NCBI RefSeq assembly: GCF_008124625.1
Contig: NZ_VNHM01000001.1
Coordinates: forward strand, 291,003 to 355,002
Direction: 5' to 3'
Source: Desulfallas thermosapovorans DSM 6562
Lineage (GTDB): Bacteria > Bacillota > Desulfotomaculia > Desulfotomaculales > Desulfallaceae
Length of the DNA: 64,000 nucleotides
Part shown: positions 55,210-63,888 of the stretch, in pieces
Numbering within the stretch: the first letter of the stretch is position 1
Layout: each line of letters starts with the position of its first letter
The notes under the pieces: model-generated
What the model saw: only the letters and a program-made list of their open reading frames with translations
Told to the model about the DNA's origin: nothing
Database searches by the model: none
Position numbers and translations under genes: made by a program

Positions 55210-56391
55210 ATGCGTCAAACTGTTATTGTCAGCGCGGCCAGAACCCCGTTCGGCAAATTTGGCGGCGCACTCAAAACATTAAAGGCCACCAAGCTGGGCG
55301 GTATTACCATCGCAGAAGCTGTGAAGCGGGCAGGGGTGGACGGCGCAGAGGTAGATAACGTAATATTCGGCCAGGTACTCCAGGGCGGCTGCGGGCAAAT
55401 TCCCTCCAGACAAGCCACCCGGGAAGCAGGCTTACCCTGGGAAATCCCCTCGGAAACCATAAATAAAGTTTGCGCCTCGGGGCTGCGGGCCGTCACCATG
55501 GGTGACCAGATGATCCGGGCCGGTGACGCCGATATTATTGTTGCGGGCGGCATGGAAAGCATGAGCAATGCCCCCTATTTTGTGCCCAACGCTCGCTGGG
55601 GCTTGCGCATGTTCGATACTAAATTTATTGATTTGATGGTTCACGATGGTTTATGGTGCTCTTTTTATGACCGCCATATGGCCATCCACGGCGGTGAAGT
55701 GGCCATTGAATACGGAGTCAGCCGCGAAGAACAGGACGAGTGGGCGCTGCGCAGCCACCAGTTGGCTATATCCGCCATGGAAAGCGGTCGTCTTAAAGAT
55801 GAGATTGTGCCCGTTCAGATACCCCAAAAGAAAGGTGACGCCAAAGTGGTGGATACCGATGAAGGCCCCCGGCGTGACACCAGCCTGGAGGCGCTACGCA
55901 AACTCCCGCCGGTATTCGATCCCAAGAACACGGTAACAGCAGGTAACGCGCCCAGTGTAAACGACGGGGCCGGCGCGCTGGTGATTATGTCTGGCGAAAA
56001 AGCCCGGGAACTGGGTAAGAAGCCCATGGCCACCATCCTCGGCCACGCCTCGGTTTCACGGGATGCCAAATATATTGCCACCGTACCCGGGCTTTCCATC
56101 AATAAATTACTAAAGCAAAAGGGCATGACCATAGACCAGGTGGATTTACTGGAGGTTAACGAGGCCTTTGCCGCTGTGGCTCTGGTTAGCGGTAAAATCG
56201 CCGGCTGGAACCCCGACCGGGTCAACGTCAACGGCGGGGCCATCGCCTTCGGCCATCCCATCGGTGCCAGCGGTGCCCGTATTCTGATGACTTTGGTTTA
56301 CGAGCTGCGCCGCCGGGGCGGCGGCATAGGTGTTGCCGCCATCTGCAGCGGTGCCGCCCAGGGTGATGCGATAATGGTGAAGGTTGAATAA
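55210..56391 (+). CDS. Acetyl-CoA acetyltransferase (thiolase)
   Basis: 393 residues. Active-site cysteine in [11 protein letters not shown], histidine in [13 protein letters not shown], and the second cysteine in [12 protein letters not shown] (most thiolases have CxGGGQG there). It joins two acetyl-CoA or cleaves 3-ketoacyl-CoA. AAGAAGGGAGTATAAAA precedes the ATG. It forms a likely operon with the acyl-CoA dehydrogenase that follows by 33 bases. The direction, degradation or synthesis, cannot be told from sequence. Confidence 0.95.
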   Translation: MRQTVIVSAARTPFGKFGGALKTLKATKLGGITIAEAVKRAGVDGAEVDNVIFGQVLQGGCGQIPSRQATREAGLPWEIPSETINKVCASGLRAVTMGDQMIRAGDADIIVAGGMESMSNAPYFVPNARWGLRMFDTKFIDLMVHDGLWCSFYDRHMAIHGGEVAIEYGVSREEQDEWALRSHQLAISAMESGRLKDEIVPVQIPQKKGDAKVVDTDEGPRRDTSLEALRKLPPVFDPKNTVTAGNAPSVNDGAGALVIMSGEKARELGKKPMATILGHASVSRDAKYIATVPGLSINKLLKQKGMTIDQVDLLEVNEAFAAVALVSGKIAGWNPDRVNVNGGAIAFGHPIGASGARILMTLVYELRRRGGGIGVAAICSGAAQGDAIMVKVE

Positions 56392-56424
56392 CACCACAGC
56401 TATAAGAGAGGAGTGAACTTTAGG

Positions 56425-57567
56425 ATGCCATATATGCTTACGGATGAACAGCAAATGATGCGCGATATGGTCAGAAAACTGGCCCAAAATGAAATTGCAC
56501 CCCGGGCGGCGGAAATTGACCGCACCCACCGTTTCCCCAGGGAGAACATTGAAAAAATGGCCGAACTGGGTCTGATGGGCGTACCCATACCCGAAGAATA
56601 CGGCGGCGCGGGCTGTGATTTCCTATCCTATATAATCACTATTGAAGAAATATCCCGGGCCTGTGCTTCCACAGGCGTAATACTGGCTGTGCACACCTCG
56701 GTGGGCACCTTCCCCATTCTTTACTTCGGCACCGAGGAGCAAAAGCAAAAATATATTCCCAAACTGGCCTCGGGGCAGTATATCGGTGCCTTTGCCCTGA
56801 CCGAACCCAACGCGGGGTCCGACCCGGCCAATCTCTCCACCACCGCCAGGTTGGAAGGAGATCACTACATCGTCAACGGCGGTAAAGTTTTCATCTCCAA
56901 CGGCGGCGAAGCCAGCGTTTATGTCACCTTTGTAACCACCGATAAAAGCAAGGGGCACAAGGGTATCACCTGTTTACTTGTTGATAAAGACACACCCGGC
57001 TTTTCCATAGGCAAAACCGAAGAAAAAATGGGATTGCACGGTGATATAACCACTGAGTTAATCTTTGACAATGCCCGGGTACCCAAAGAAAATTTGCTGG
57101 GCAAGGAAGGTGAAGGCTTTAAGGTAGCCATGGCTTTGCTGGACGGCGGACGCATCGGCATTGGTGCCCAGGGTCTTGGTATCGCCCAGGCCGCCTTTGA
57201 CGTAGCCAAACAATACGCCAAGGAGCGGGTGCAGTTCGGCAAACCCATAGCCAGCTTCCAGGCCATCCAGTTCATGCTGGCGGACATGGCCACCCGTATC
57301 GACTGCGCCCGCCTGTTGGTTTACCGGGCCGCCCGCATGCGCGACATGGGACTGCCCTACAGCAAAGAGGCTTCCATGGCCAAAATGTACGCCACCGACA
57401 CTGCCATGGAGGTTACCACCAACGCAGTGCAAATACTGGGTGGTTATGGTTACTGCAAAGAGTATCCGGTGGAGCGCTATATGCGCGACGCCAAAATTAC
57501 CCAGATTTACGAAGGCACCAATCAAATTCAGCGCCTGGTTATCGCCAAGCGGCTGCTCAATGAATAA
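56425..57567 (+). CDS. Acyl-CoA dehydrogenase (short-chain/butyryl type)
   Basis: 380 residues from the ATG at 56425; a GTG at 56413 is also in frame, with GAGAGGA next to it. The FAD and substrate segments are AFALTEPNAGSDPA, GGKVFISNGGEA and the catalytic glutamate in QIYEGTNQIQR. Such enzymes oxidise acyl-CoA, usually through EtfAB, which is not in this window. With the thiolase it covers two steps of a beta-oxidation or butyrate cycle. Confidence 0.95.
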   Translation: MPYMLTDEQQMMRDMVRKLAQNEIAPRAAEIDRTHRFPRENIEKMAELGLMGVPIPEEYGGAGCDFLSYIITIEEISRACASTGVILAVHTSVGTFPILYFGTEEQKQKYIPKLASGQYIGAFALTEPNAGSDPANLSTTARLEGDHYIVNGGKVFISNGGEASVYVTFVTTDKSKGHKGITCLLVDKDTPGFSIGKTEEKMGLHGDITTELIFDNARVPKENLLGKEGEGFKVAMALLDGGRIGIGAQGLGIAQAAFDVAKQYAKERVQFGKPIASFQAIQFMLADMATRIDCARLLVYRAARMRDMGLPYSKEASMAKMYATDTAMEVTTNAVQILGGYGYCKEYPVERYMRDAKITQIYEGTNQIQRLVIAKRLLNE

Positions 57568-57656
57568 ATTGCCCGTATAAATGCGAAATCGATTCTCATG
57601 GCCGGCTTACAAGGTCATATCACTTACTGGTGGTTATAATTAAATAAGACGCATGA

Positions 57657-57703
57657 TTTAAACATAAAAATAGGAGCTTACGGCTCCTATTTTTATGTTT
57701 AAA
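57657..57703. terminator. Terminator after the acyl-CoA dehydrogenase
   Basis: A perfect 21-bp stem (57657-57677 with 57683-57703) around TTACG. The arms contain ATAAAAATAGGAGC and its complement, so T-tracts occur on both strands. Confidence 0.88.
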
Positions 57704-57844
57704 TCTTACTTTTTCGTACAATATTGCAAACTCGCCATGAACAGGTTTTTTTGGTATACCTTAACTTGTTCACACAAAGCCAAACAGCAACATAATTTAC
57801 TGTAACACACCACCTGTTGGAAGTTTGCAAAGGGAGTTGAAGGT

Positions 57845-58470
57845 ATGGCCAATAATATCAATAATATAATGAATACTCAGGCTCAAATAACCGGCCAAAA
57901 AATAACCAACCAGTGCACTGATATCACTTACCCGCAGGTCTCCGGGCTAAAGGATAAAAACGTTCAAAACAGCATCAATGAGTTGATAAGGAAAAAGGTT
58001 GATTGGCAAATCCCCCGGGAAGGCTGCGCTGTTTACGCTGAGATTTTCGGTGAATATGAGGTAATGTTAAACCAAAAAGACCTGTTAAGCATTAACCTTC
58101 AGTTTTATACAATTAGAAAACAGGCAGCTAACGGTTTGGATGTTCAAAAATCCGTTAATGTTGACCTGCTAACAGGTAAGGACTACCAGTTATATGAGTT
58201 GTTCAAACGTGGCAGTAATTACCGCATGACCATCGACAAAATGATTGAAGAACAAATCAGGGAAAAAATTTACATCTCATAAAGGATTTCAATGGAATCA
58301 CAGATTTTGAAGATTATTACCTGACTGATACTGCACTGGTAATTTATTTCCAGGAACTGGAATATACCATCCACGCCGAAGGTATTCCCGAGTTTGTCAT
58401 TCCATATTCCAGAATAAAAAATCTAATTGATAAAAACGGCCCCATAGGCCGGTTGATCAATAATAAATAA
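57845..58470 (+). pseudogene. DUF3298-like protein gene with a frameshift
   Basis: The first frame (57845-58282) gives 145 residues with QCTDITYPQVSGLKDKNVQ and LLSINLQFYTIRKQA, resembling DUF4163/DUF3298 proteins. It stops after REKIYIS. The missing C-terminal domain continues in the -1 frame: DFEDYYLTDTALVIYFQ, EYTIHAEGIPEFVIPYS, ending at 58470, a typical DUF3298 end. The switch falls near an A6 run (58263-58268), which suggests a one-base deletion, a sequencing error or slippage. No signal peptide or membrane segment is seen. GGGAGTTGAAGGT precedes the ATG. Confidence 0.75.
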
Positions 58471-58613
58471 TTCATTTCCGATAGAAGGCTGGTCCTACAG
58501 GCTAAATTGCCTTAATATTGCCAATATTGCCAACCAGCATGTAATATCATATTATATTTACATGTAACACCATAATCGTGATAACACAATCGCAGAACAG
58601 GAGGTTTTCAACC

Positions 58614-59114
58614 ATGCGTTTTTTTCCTTCCTGGCAGGACATGAAGGTTGGTGATAGCGTTACTTTTTACCGCACCTTTACCGAAGGGGACGTGGCCAAC
58701 TTTATTGGCATAACCGGAGACTTCAACCCCATCCACCTGGACCCCGGCATAGCACGCCTTTGTGGCTTCAAAGGAAGGGTTCTGCCCGGTCTTTTAACGG
58801 GCAGTATGCTCACCCATGCCGGGGGCACTTTATTACCCGAACCGTACCCGGCGGCTAAAATGTCCTTTAGTTTTCTGGCACCGGTTTATATTGGCGAAAC
58901 GGTTTGCGCCAAAGTAACTGTAACCGAAAAGGATGAGCAGAGAAATAAATTAACACTGCACTTAACCTGTACCAACCAGGAAAATGAAGTCGTCCTGGAA
59001 GCAGAAGTATCGGGAAAAATCATGCCGGTTATGACAAAAGAGAAACCTGGAACCACCCGGGGCGGTAACCATCATCCTAAACGGCATGCACCTCCCATGC
59101 GAAGCCCAAAATAA
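58614..59114 (+). CDS. MaoC-like (R)-hydratase/dehydratase
   Basis: 166 residues from the ATG at 58614 with AGGAGG upstream. The hot-dog fold has the hydratase motif GITGDFNPIHLD with the catalytic Asp and His. It probably hydrates enoyl-CoA to (R)-3-hydroxyacyl-CoA. A basic, His/Pro-rich tail of about 25 residues (NHHPKRHAPPMR) is beyond the normal family length of about 140. Context is acyl-CoA metabolism. Confidence 0.9.
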   Translation: MRFFPSWQDMKVGDSVTFYRTFTEGDVANFIGITGDFNPIHLDPGIARLCGFKGRVLPGLLTGSMLTHAGGTLLPEPYPAAKMSFSFLAPVYIGETVCAKVTVTEKDEQRNKLTLHLTCTNQENEVVLEAEVSGKIMPVMTKEKPGTTRGGNHHPKRHAPPMRSPK

Positions 59115-59116
59115 AA

Positions 59117-59146
59117 GCAAGCCCTGCATATCAAAACAGGGCTTGC
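59117..59146. terminator. Hairpin between maoC-like gene and DUF2512 gene
   Basis: GCAAGCCCTG (59117-59126) and CAGGGCTTGC (59137-59146), two bases after the maoC stop; the convergent DUF2512 gene ends 25 bases further. T-tracts are short on both sides. Confidence 0.75.
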
Positions 59147-59170
59147 CTTTAGTACAATTGTTGGGTATCA

Positions 59171-59524
59171 TTAGGGCTCGACTTTTTCCTCACGCAGCAA
59201 GTATTGATGGAAAAAGTATTCCCCCACCGCCACCAACACTGCCAATAAAGCCAGCGCGGTAAAGCTTGTTTGAAACACCGGTGATATTAAGTCAATAATG
59301 TATGCCACCAGTGCGGCCATAACACCGTCACCGATTGAGGCAACGATGTTACCGTATTTGGGCAACACAACCAGGTCCCCCACGAGGTAATTCACAGCCG
59401 TACCTATAATGGCCACCCAGAGAGCCCAGGTCCATGCGTTATTATCAATAAATACCAGGGCTATACCGGCAATAACCAAAGTCATGATAAATTTAACTAA
59501 GAGTGCAGTTACAGTTTTATTCAT
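59171..59524 (-). CDS. DUF2512 (YndM-like) membrane protein
   Basis: 117 residues with four hydrophobic segments. KFIMTLVIAGIALVFID, AVNYLVGDLVVLPKYGN and GDGVMAALVAYIIDL match the DUF2512 pattern common in spore-forming Firmicutes. Role unknown. AACGGAGGTGAAAAAA precedes the ATG. A terminator-like hairpin lies in its upstream region. Confidence 0.88.
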   Translation of the reverse strand: MNKTVTALLVKFIMTLVIAGIALVFIDNNAWTWALWVAIIGTAVNYLVGDLVVLPKYGNIVASIGDGVMAALVAYIIDLISPVFQTSFTALALLAVLVAVGEYFFHQYLLREEKVEP

Positions 59525-59587
59525 CTTTTTTTCACCTCCGTTATGTGAATTCCATCATATAGTTTTCCCCCCATTTTTTAGTTTTAA

Positions 59588-59615
59588 ACAAAAAAACTTC
59601 CCGCAACCAGGAAGT
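59588..59615 (-). terminator. Terminator-like hairpin upstream of the DUF2512 gene
   Basis: On the - strand ACTTCC-TGGTTGCG-GGAAGT is followed by TTTTTTGTTT. It lies about 65 bases before the DUF2512 start and inside the cysteine synthase upstream region, where no - strand gene ends. Confidence 0.5.
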
Positions 59616-59627
59616 GAATTAAACATA

Positions 59628-59655
59628 ATATAGCGTTCCTTATATAGCGTTCCTT
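59628..59655. repeat. Tandem 14-mer upstream of cysteine synthase
   Basis: ATATAGCGTTCCTT occurs twice without a gap (59628-59641 and 59642-59655), 83 bases before the start codon. Two sites one and a third helical turns apart suggest an operator, perhaps for an Rrf2/CymR-type sulfur regulator. Confidence 0.7.
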
Positions 59656-59737
59656 CAATATATCCAGAGCTGGCAGGAGGTAAACACCAGGGTAACGAAT
59701 AATACCTTTGTTCAAACATAATACTGGAGGCGACATT

Positions 59738-60646
59738 ATGGACGTATTATCCGCCATAGGAAACACACCACTGGTGGAATTAAAATCCATTAATTCCAAC
59801 TCAAAGGTAAAAATTTTTGGTAAGCTTGAAGGCAGTAACCCGGGCGGATCCGTCAAGGACCGGCCCGCCCATTACATGATTAAAAAGGCCGAAGAGTCAG
59901 GCACACTTACCAGGGATAAGATCATAATCGAACCCACCTCGGGTAACACCGGGATAGCCCTGGCCATGATTGGCGCGGCAAGGGGATACCAGGTCATGCT
60001 GGTTGTGCCCGGCTGTGTCAGCATGGAAAGGAGTCGCATTCTTCAAGCTTACGGCGCAGAAGTTATAGTAACTCCTGCGGAGGAAGGCACCGATGGCGCC
60101 ATCAGAAAGGCGCATGAAATTGTTAACAGCGAACCCGATAAATATTACATGCCCAACCAGTTCAGTAATCAATACAATATACTGGCCCACTACGAGACCA
60201 CCGGTCCTGAAATATATGACCAAACAAACGGGATGGTGGATGTGTTCGTTGCCGGAATGGGAACAACGGGAACCTTGATTGGCACCGGCAGATATCTCAA
60301 AGAGAAAAATCCTGCGGTGAGGATAATAGGTGTCGAACCCGTAAGGGGCCACGCCATACAGGGGCTCAAGAACATGGAGGAAGCAATAGTCCCCGAAATA
60401 TATCGCCCGGAACTTTTGGACGAAAAAATCACCGTGGAGGACGATGAAGCATTCGAGACCGCAAGGATGCTGGCCACTAGGGAAGGTATTTTTGTGGGCA
60501 TGTCCAGCGGGGCGGCTGTGGCAGGGGCATTGCGGATTGCCGAAAGCATGAGGTCCGGCATTATCGTTACCATTCTGCCGGACCGCGGTGACAGGTACTT
60601 GAGCACAACCCTGTTCAGGTCCATTTGCGCAAAGTGTTCGCCGTAA
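59738..60646 (+). CDS. Cysteine synthase (PLP-dependent)
   Basis: 302 residues from the ATG at 59738 with ACTGGAGGCGAC upstream. The PLP lysine is in NPGGSVKDRPA; TSGNTGIALAM binds the substrate carboxylate and GMGTTGTLIGTG the PLP phosphate. It makes cysteine from O-acetylserine (or a related activated serine) and sulfide or thiosulfate. Sequence alone does not decide between CysK and CysM; SVKDRPAHYMI and the short length lean to the CysM side. It is a single gene with its own terminator. Confidence 0.92.
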   Translation: MDVLSAIGNTPLVELKSINSNSKVKIFGKLEGSNPGGSVKDRPAHYMIKKAEESGTLTRDKIIIEPTSGNTGIALAMIGAARGYQVMLVVPGCVSMERSRILQAYGAEVIVTPAEEGTDGAIRKAHEIVNSEPDKYYMPNQFSNQYNILAHYETTGPEIYDQTNGMVDVFVAGMGTTGTLIGTGRYLKEKNPAVRIIGVEPVRGHAIQGLKNMEEAIVPEIYRPELLDEKITVEDDEAFETARMLATREGIFVGMSSGAAVAGALRIAESMRSGIIVTILPDRGDRYLSTTLFRSICAKCSP

Positions 60647-60722
60647 TACAGGGTTCACACCCTACCTGCCTTTGCTGGCGTACAGTTTATTACCGCAGGC
60701 GAAATGTTGCTGCGGCGCATAA

Positions 60723-60779
60723 CAAAGGGGCTGTTTTTTACGTCATCCTGGTGTATAAAACAAACCCCTTTGCTTTTTA
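60723..60779 (+). terminator. Terminator after cysteine synthase
   Basis: CAAAGGGG (60723-60730) pairs with CCCCTTTG (60765-60772), extended by a GTTTTTTAC/GTATAAAAC inner part, then CTTTTTAT. Confidence 0.7.
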
Positions 60780-60871
60780 TGCGGGCTCCTGAAATCTATC
60801 CATAAATTACCGGTAATGTAATAACAATATCTGATCGGATTGATGTTACGAACAGCCAATCAAACATAGTT

Positions 60872-61573
60872 TTACAACTCCACAGGTACTTGCCCCAGCA
60901 AGATTACAGCCTGCGGCGTCACCCGGCAATTTAGCGCATATATTTCCACACCCCGGCTCCGCGCCAGGCGCAGTGCCTCCCCAAATTCAGGATCACGCCG
61001 GTCATGGGGTGAAAAATGCCCGCCATCTTCTCTTTGTACCACGAAAAAAACTGCCGCCCTGTAACCCTCACTCGTCGCTGAGGCCAATTCGGTGAGGTGC
61101 CTGGCGCCGCGGGCGGTGGGGGCGTCCGGAAAAAGGGCCTTACCCCTTTCCACCAGCGTGACGGACTTTACCTCCACAAGGCATTGTTTTTCGAAACCGG
61201 AAAGTAAAAAATCTATACGCCCTTCTCGGTAGGAGAATTCACGCCGGATTGTCTGATAGCCTGAAAATCCGGGTATCAATTCATCTTTGAAAGCCTGGTA
61301 CAACAGCCGGTTGGGTAAAAGCGAGTCTATGGATACCAAAATATTACCGTATTCCACCAATAACAACTTGAATTCTGTACGGCGTTGCAGCGCCGCAGCG
61401 GGTGCCAGGTATACCAGTGTACCCGGCACCAGAAGTTCCTGCATCCGGCCGGAACTGGGTACATGAGCCAGCGCTTCGCGCCCGTTTACCTTAACCAGAG
61501 CCACGAACCGGTTTAAACGTTTGATGAATTTACCTGCCACCATCCCTGCGGGCATCGCTATTTTGCTTAACAC
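60872..61573 (-). CDS. sfsA: SfsA family protein
   Basis: 233 residues from a GTG at 61573 with AAGG ten bases before; ATG codons at 61555 and 61543 are alternatives. IKRLNRFVALVKVNG, HVPSSGRMQELLVPG and the nuclease-like RIDFLLSGFEKQCLVEVKSV (here split at C) with PDAPTARGARHL follow the SfsA pattern. The D..EVK residues are those of a PD-(D/E)XK nuclease fold. Named for sugar-fermentation stimulation in E. coli; the real role is uncertain, DNA or RNA binding being likely. Confidence 0.94.
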   Translation of the reverse strand: MLSKIAMPAGMVAGKFIKRLNRFVALVKVNGREALAHVPSSGRMQELLVPGTLVYLAPAAALQRRTEFKLLLVEYGNILVSIDSLLPNRLLYQAFKDELIPGFSGYQTIRREFSYREGRIDFLLSGFEKQCLVEVKSVTLVERGKALFPDAPTARGARHLTELASATSEGYRAAVFFVVQREDGGHFSPHDRRDPEFGEALRLARSRGVEIYALNCRVTPQAVILLGQVPVEL

Positions 61574-61618
61574 CGTTTCACAACCTTGTCAATTCTTCCC
61601 TGTTATCAAACAACCTGC

Positions 61619-62353
61619 TTATTTACCACCAAAGGTCAACCTTACAGCCTCCATGAAATCTACCGCATCATGGCTCACTGCAGTATCAAAGTTGGTATCC
61701 AGGTGGCGATACAGCATTTCCCGCGTCATCCTAACGGCGTGTTCTTTCTTAGAAGCCAGGTCCCGGGCAATTTCCATGGCGGTATCCATCAGTTGAGCAT
61801 CGGGCACAACTCTGGTAACATAGCCCATTTCCAAAGCCTCCCGGGCGCCAATAGTCCGGGCAGTCAGGCAGAGATCCATAGCCCGCCCAAAGCCAATAAT
61901 GCGAGGAAGCATGTAGGGACTTGCGAATTCAGGCACAACTCCAATATGGGTAAAGCGGAAGCAAATTTTGGCGCTTTCGGAAGCAATTCTAATATCGCAC
62001 ATCAGCGGTAAGGTTGCTCCCATACCTACCGCGGCCCCGTTTATCGCCGCAATAATGGGTTTTTTATACCGGCGCATCAATGCAATTTGACTGCCGACAC
62101 CACCGCTGGATAGCGAGGATTTAAAACCGTCCGCACCTGCACTGAACGATTTTAGATCGGTACCCGAGCTAAAGGCGGGTGGCGTTCCGGTGATAATCAC
62201 TACTCGGATGGAATCGTCATCGTTTACCTTCTCCAGAACCCGCAGGTATTCATCATGCATCTGCCGGTTCCAGGCGTTACGTACTTCAGGTCGATTCATA
62301 GTTAAAATTAAAATAGAATCTTTAACTTCATAAAGAAAACACTCCAAATTCAC
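61619..62353 (-). CDS. Crotonase-family protein, enoyl-CoA hydratase/isomerase
   Basis: 244 residues from a GTG with AAGGAGAG upstream. Oxyanion-hole segments are AFSSGTDL and INGAAVGMGATLPLMCD. The two catalytic glutamates of hydratases are both replaced: the first falls on T in GMGATL and the second on F in FRFTHIG. Instead a glutamate sits in GVVPEFAS, the position used in delta3-delta2-enoyl-CoA isomerases. So an isomerase or related activity is more likely than hydration. It lies beside sfsA and an EamA transporter on the same strand. Confidence 0.88.
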   Translation of the reverse strand: MNLECFLYEVKDSILILTMNRPEVRNAWNRQMHDEYLRVLEKVNDDDSIRVVIITGTPPAFSSGTDLKSFSAGADGFKSSLSSGGVGSQIALMRRYKKPIIAAINGAAVGMGATLPLMCDIRIASESAKICFRFTHIGVVPEFASPYMLPRIIGFGRAMDLCLTARTIGAREALEMGYVTRVVPDAQLMDTAMEIARDLASKKEHAVRMTREMLYRHLDTNFDTAVSHDAVDFMEAVRLTFGGK

Positions 62354-62433
62354 TTATCATCTCTCCTTGTGCATAAAATCTTTCACTCACCGCCATTTCG
62401 AAGCCCGCACTGCCCATTTGGGCGGTCAATTTT

Positions 62434-63381
62434 TTATTCCCCGTGGAGAGAAGAATTTTCATGTTCTCCACCGGGCTTGGTGCTGAATTTATTTGTCCCC
62501 CAGACGCCAATTAGCACTACTATTCCGCCCAATCCCTGCCATAAACCAAAGTATTCATTCAGGAATATGGCCCCGGCCAGTACTGATACGATAGGCGTTA
62601 AGTTCATGAATACTGACACCCTTGGTGCGGGCAATTTGGATAAAGCATAATTTAATAAGAAAAAAGCAACAACTGATGAAAGTATACCCAGATATAATAA
62701 GGACCAAATAGCGGTGGGATTTTGTAATGCAGCAGCATAGCCAACTAACCCGTCAAACATATAATTCTGAAACAATCCCAGCACGTTAAAAACCAGTGCC
62801 CCCGACCACATCATAACAAATGTGATTTCTATTGGAGTGTGGCTGCCGGCAGCTTTCCTGGAAAATATATTATAAAAGCCGGCAGATATAACTGCGCAAA
62901 AAAGTAAACCAATTCCTAAATTATGTTCTGGTGCATTATTTTGTCCCCCCGCTTCGCCGCTTATCGTCATCATAATGACCCCTAAAACGGCAGCACCAAT
63001 ATAAAATGCCTGTTTATATGTAACACGTTCCTTTAATATAAGAAATGACAGGAATGTCACCGCCACCGGCACTAACGCAATAACTATGCCTGATTCGGAA
63101 GCTGTAGTATTCTTGACTCCATAAGTTTCACAGACAAAATAAATGACCGGCTGCCACAATGATATACCAATCAAAGCAGGTATATTGGAAAAACGAAGGT
63201 TAAGCTTGATTATCTTTATTAACACCAGAAAGGTTAAGGTAACAGCTGCCAGGGCAAACCTTAGCCCCAGCAGTTGAAATGGGTTTAAATAAAAAAGCGC
63301 GCTTTTGGTGAAAAAAAAAGAAAAGCCAAAAATTATGGCTACCGTTATTGCGGCCGCCGTAGATGAATATTTGTTTAACAT
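62434..63381 (-). CDS. EamA family (DMT) transporter
   Basis: 315 residues with ten membrane segments in two EamA halves. The first begins FGFSFFFTKSALFYLNPFQ; the second is near residue 155. RVSVFMNLTPIVSVLAGAIFL ends the second half in the typical way. Members export amino acids, nucleosides or other small metabolites; the substrate is unknown. A hydrophilic tail of about 15 residues ends the protein. GGGCGGAG lies nine bases before the ATG. The 212 bases between it and 5S hold the rRNA terminator and otherwise nothing recognised. Confidence 0.92.
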   Translation of the reverse strand: MLNKYSSTAAAITVAIIFGFSFFFTKSALFYLNPFQLLGLRFALAAVTLTFLVLIKIIKLNLRFSNIPALIGISLWQPVIYFVCETYGVKNTTASESGIVIALVPVAVTFLSFLILKERVTYKQAFYIGAAVLGVIMMTISGEAGGQNNAPEHNLGIGLLFCAVISAGFYNIFSRKAAGSHTPIEITFVMMWSGALVFNVLGLFQNYMFDGLVGYAAALQNPTAIWSLLYLGILSSVVAFFLLNYALSKLPAPRVSVFMNLTPIVSVLAGAIFLNEYFGLWQGLGGIVVLIGVWGTNKFSTKPGGEHENSSLHGE

Positions 63382-63546
63382 TGTCCAGTACTCCGCCCAA
63401 AATTAGAGCTATCACAAAAAAAGAATTGGTAACGATAAAGTATTCAACACAAGCTTGGAATTTCCTCTCCGTATAATACTTGGTAACAATTTTACTCATT
63501 TCTTCTTTAATAGTTTTATTACTTTTTTACATATATCTGCGCATTT

Positions 63547-63579
63547 GAAAAGCCCCCTGGCATAGATACCAAGGGGGCT
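63547..63579 (-). terminator. Terminator of the rRNA operon
   Basis: On the - strand AGCCCCCTTGG-TATCTATG-CCAGGGGGCT then TTTTC, about 14 bases after the end of 5S. Confidence 0.85.
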
Positions 63580-63593
63580 CATTAAAAATTAAT

Positions 63594-63709
63594 TCCGGCA
63601 ACTACCTACTCTCCCGGGGCATAAGCCCAAGTACCATCGGCCTTAGAGAGCTTAACTTTCCGTGTTCGGGATGGGAACGGGTGTATCCTCTCCAGTATGG
63701 TCACCGGAA
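63594..63709 (-). rRNA. rrf: 5S ribosomal RNA
   Basis: About 116 bases on the - strand. CACCCGTTCCCATCCCGAAC, then AGTTAAGCTCTCTAAGGCCG and GATGGTACTTGGG are conserved 5S segments. The ends TCCGGTGACC and GAGTAGGTAGTTGCCGGA pair as helix I. Ends are placed to within a few bases. Confidence 0.95.
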
Positions 63710-63726
63710 AACTTATTAGACGTTTG

Positions 63727-63879
63727 AGTTTAGAGATTGGAAATTGGATAACCAAACTCCTTATCCCTTCAAAACTGCACAGCGATTTGTTTTTTTAAAG
63801 CCCAGGCTTTTTCACTTTAGTTGGATTATCCTTGGCGCTAGTAGTCTTTCCAACTTCTAACCTCCAATTTCCAACCTCC
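63727..63879. repeat. Inverted repeat in the 23S-5S spacer
   Basis: In the RNA, GGTTGGAAATTGGAGGTT just after 23S can pair with TATCCAATTTCCAATCT just before 5S (about 15 bp). GGTTGGAAATTGGA and GGTTAGAAGTTGGA also form an imperfect direct repeat next to 23S. It is probably a processing stem for the 5S/23S ends. Confidence 0.6.
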
Positions 63880-63888
63880 GCCTTTTGC

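Noticed and set aside
58255..58285. Programmed -1 frameshift site
   Set aside because: GAA-AAA-ATT does not form a full X-XXY-YYZ slippery heptamer, so a mutation or read error is more likely.
63200..63499. 99-residue - strand frame overlapping the start of the EamA gene
   Set aside because: It overlaps a clear transporter in another frame and has no recognisable domain.
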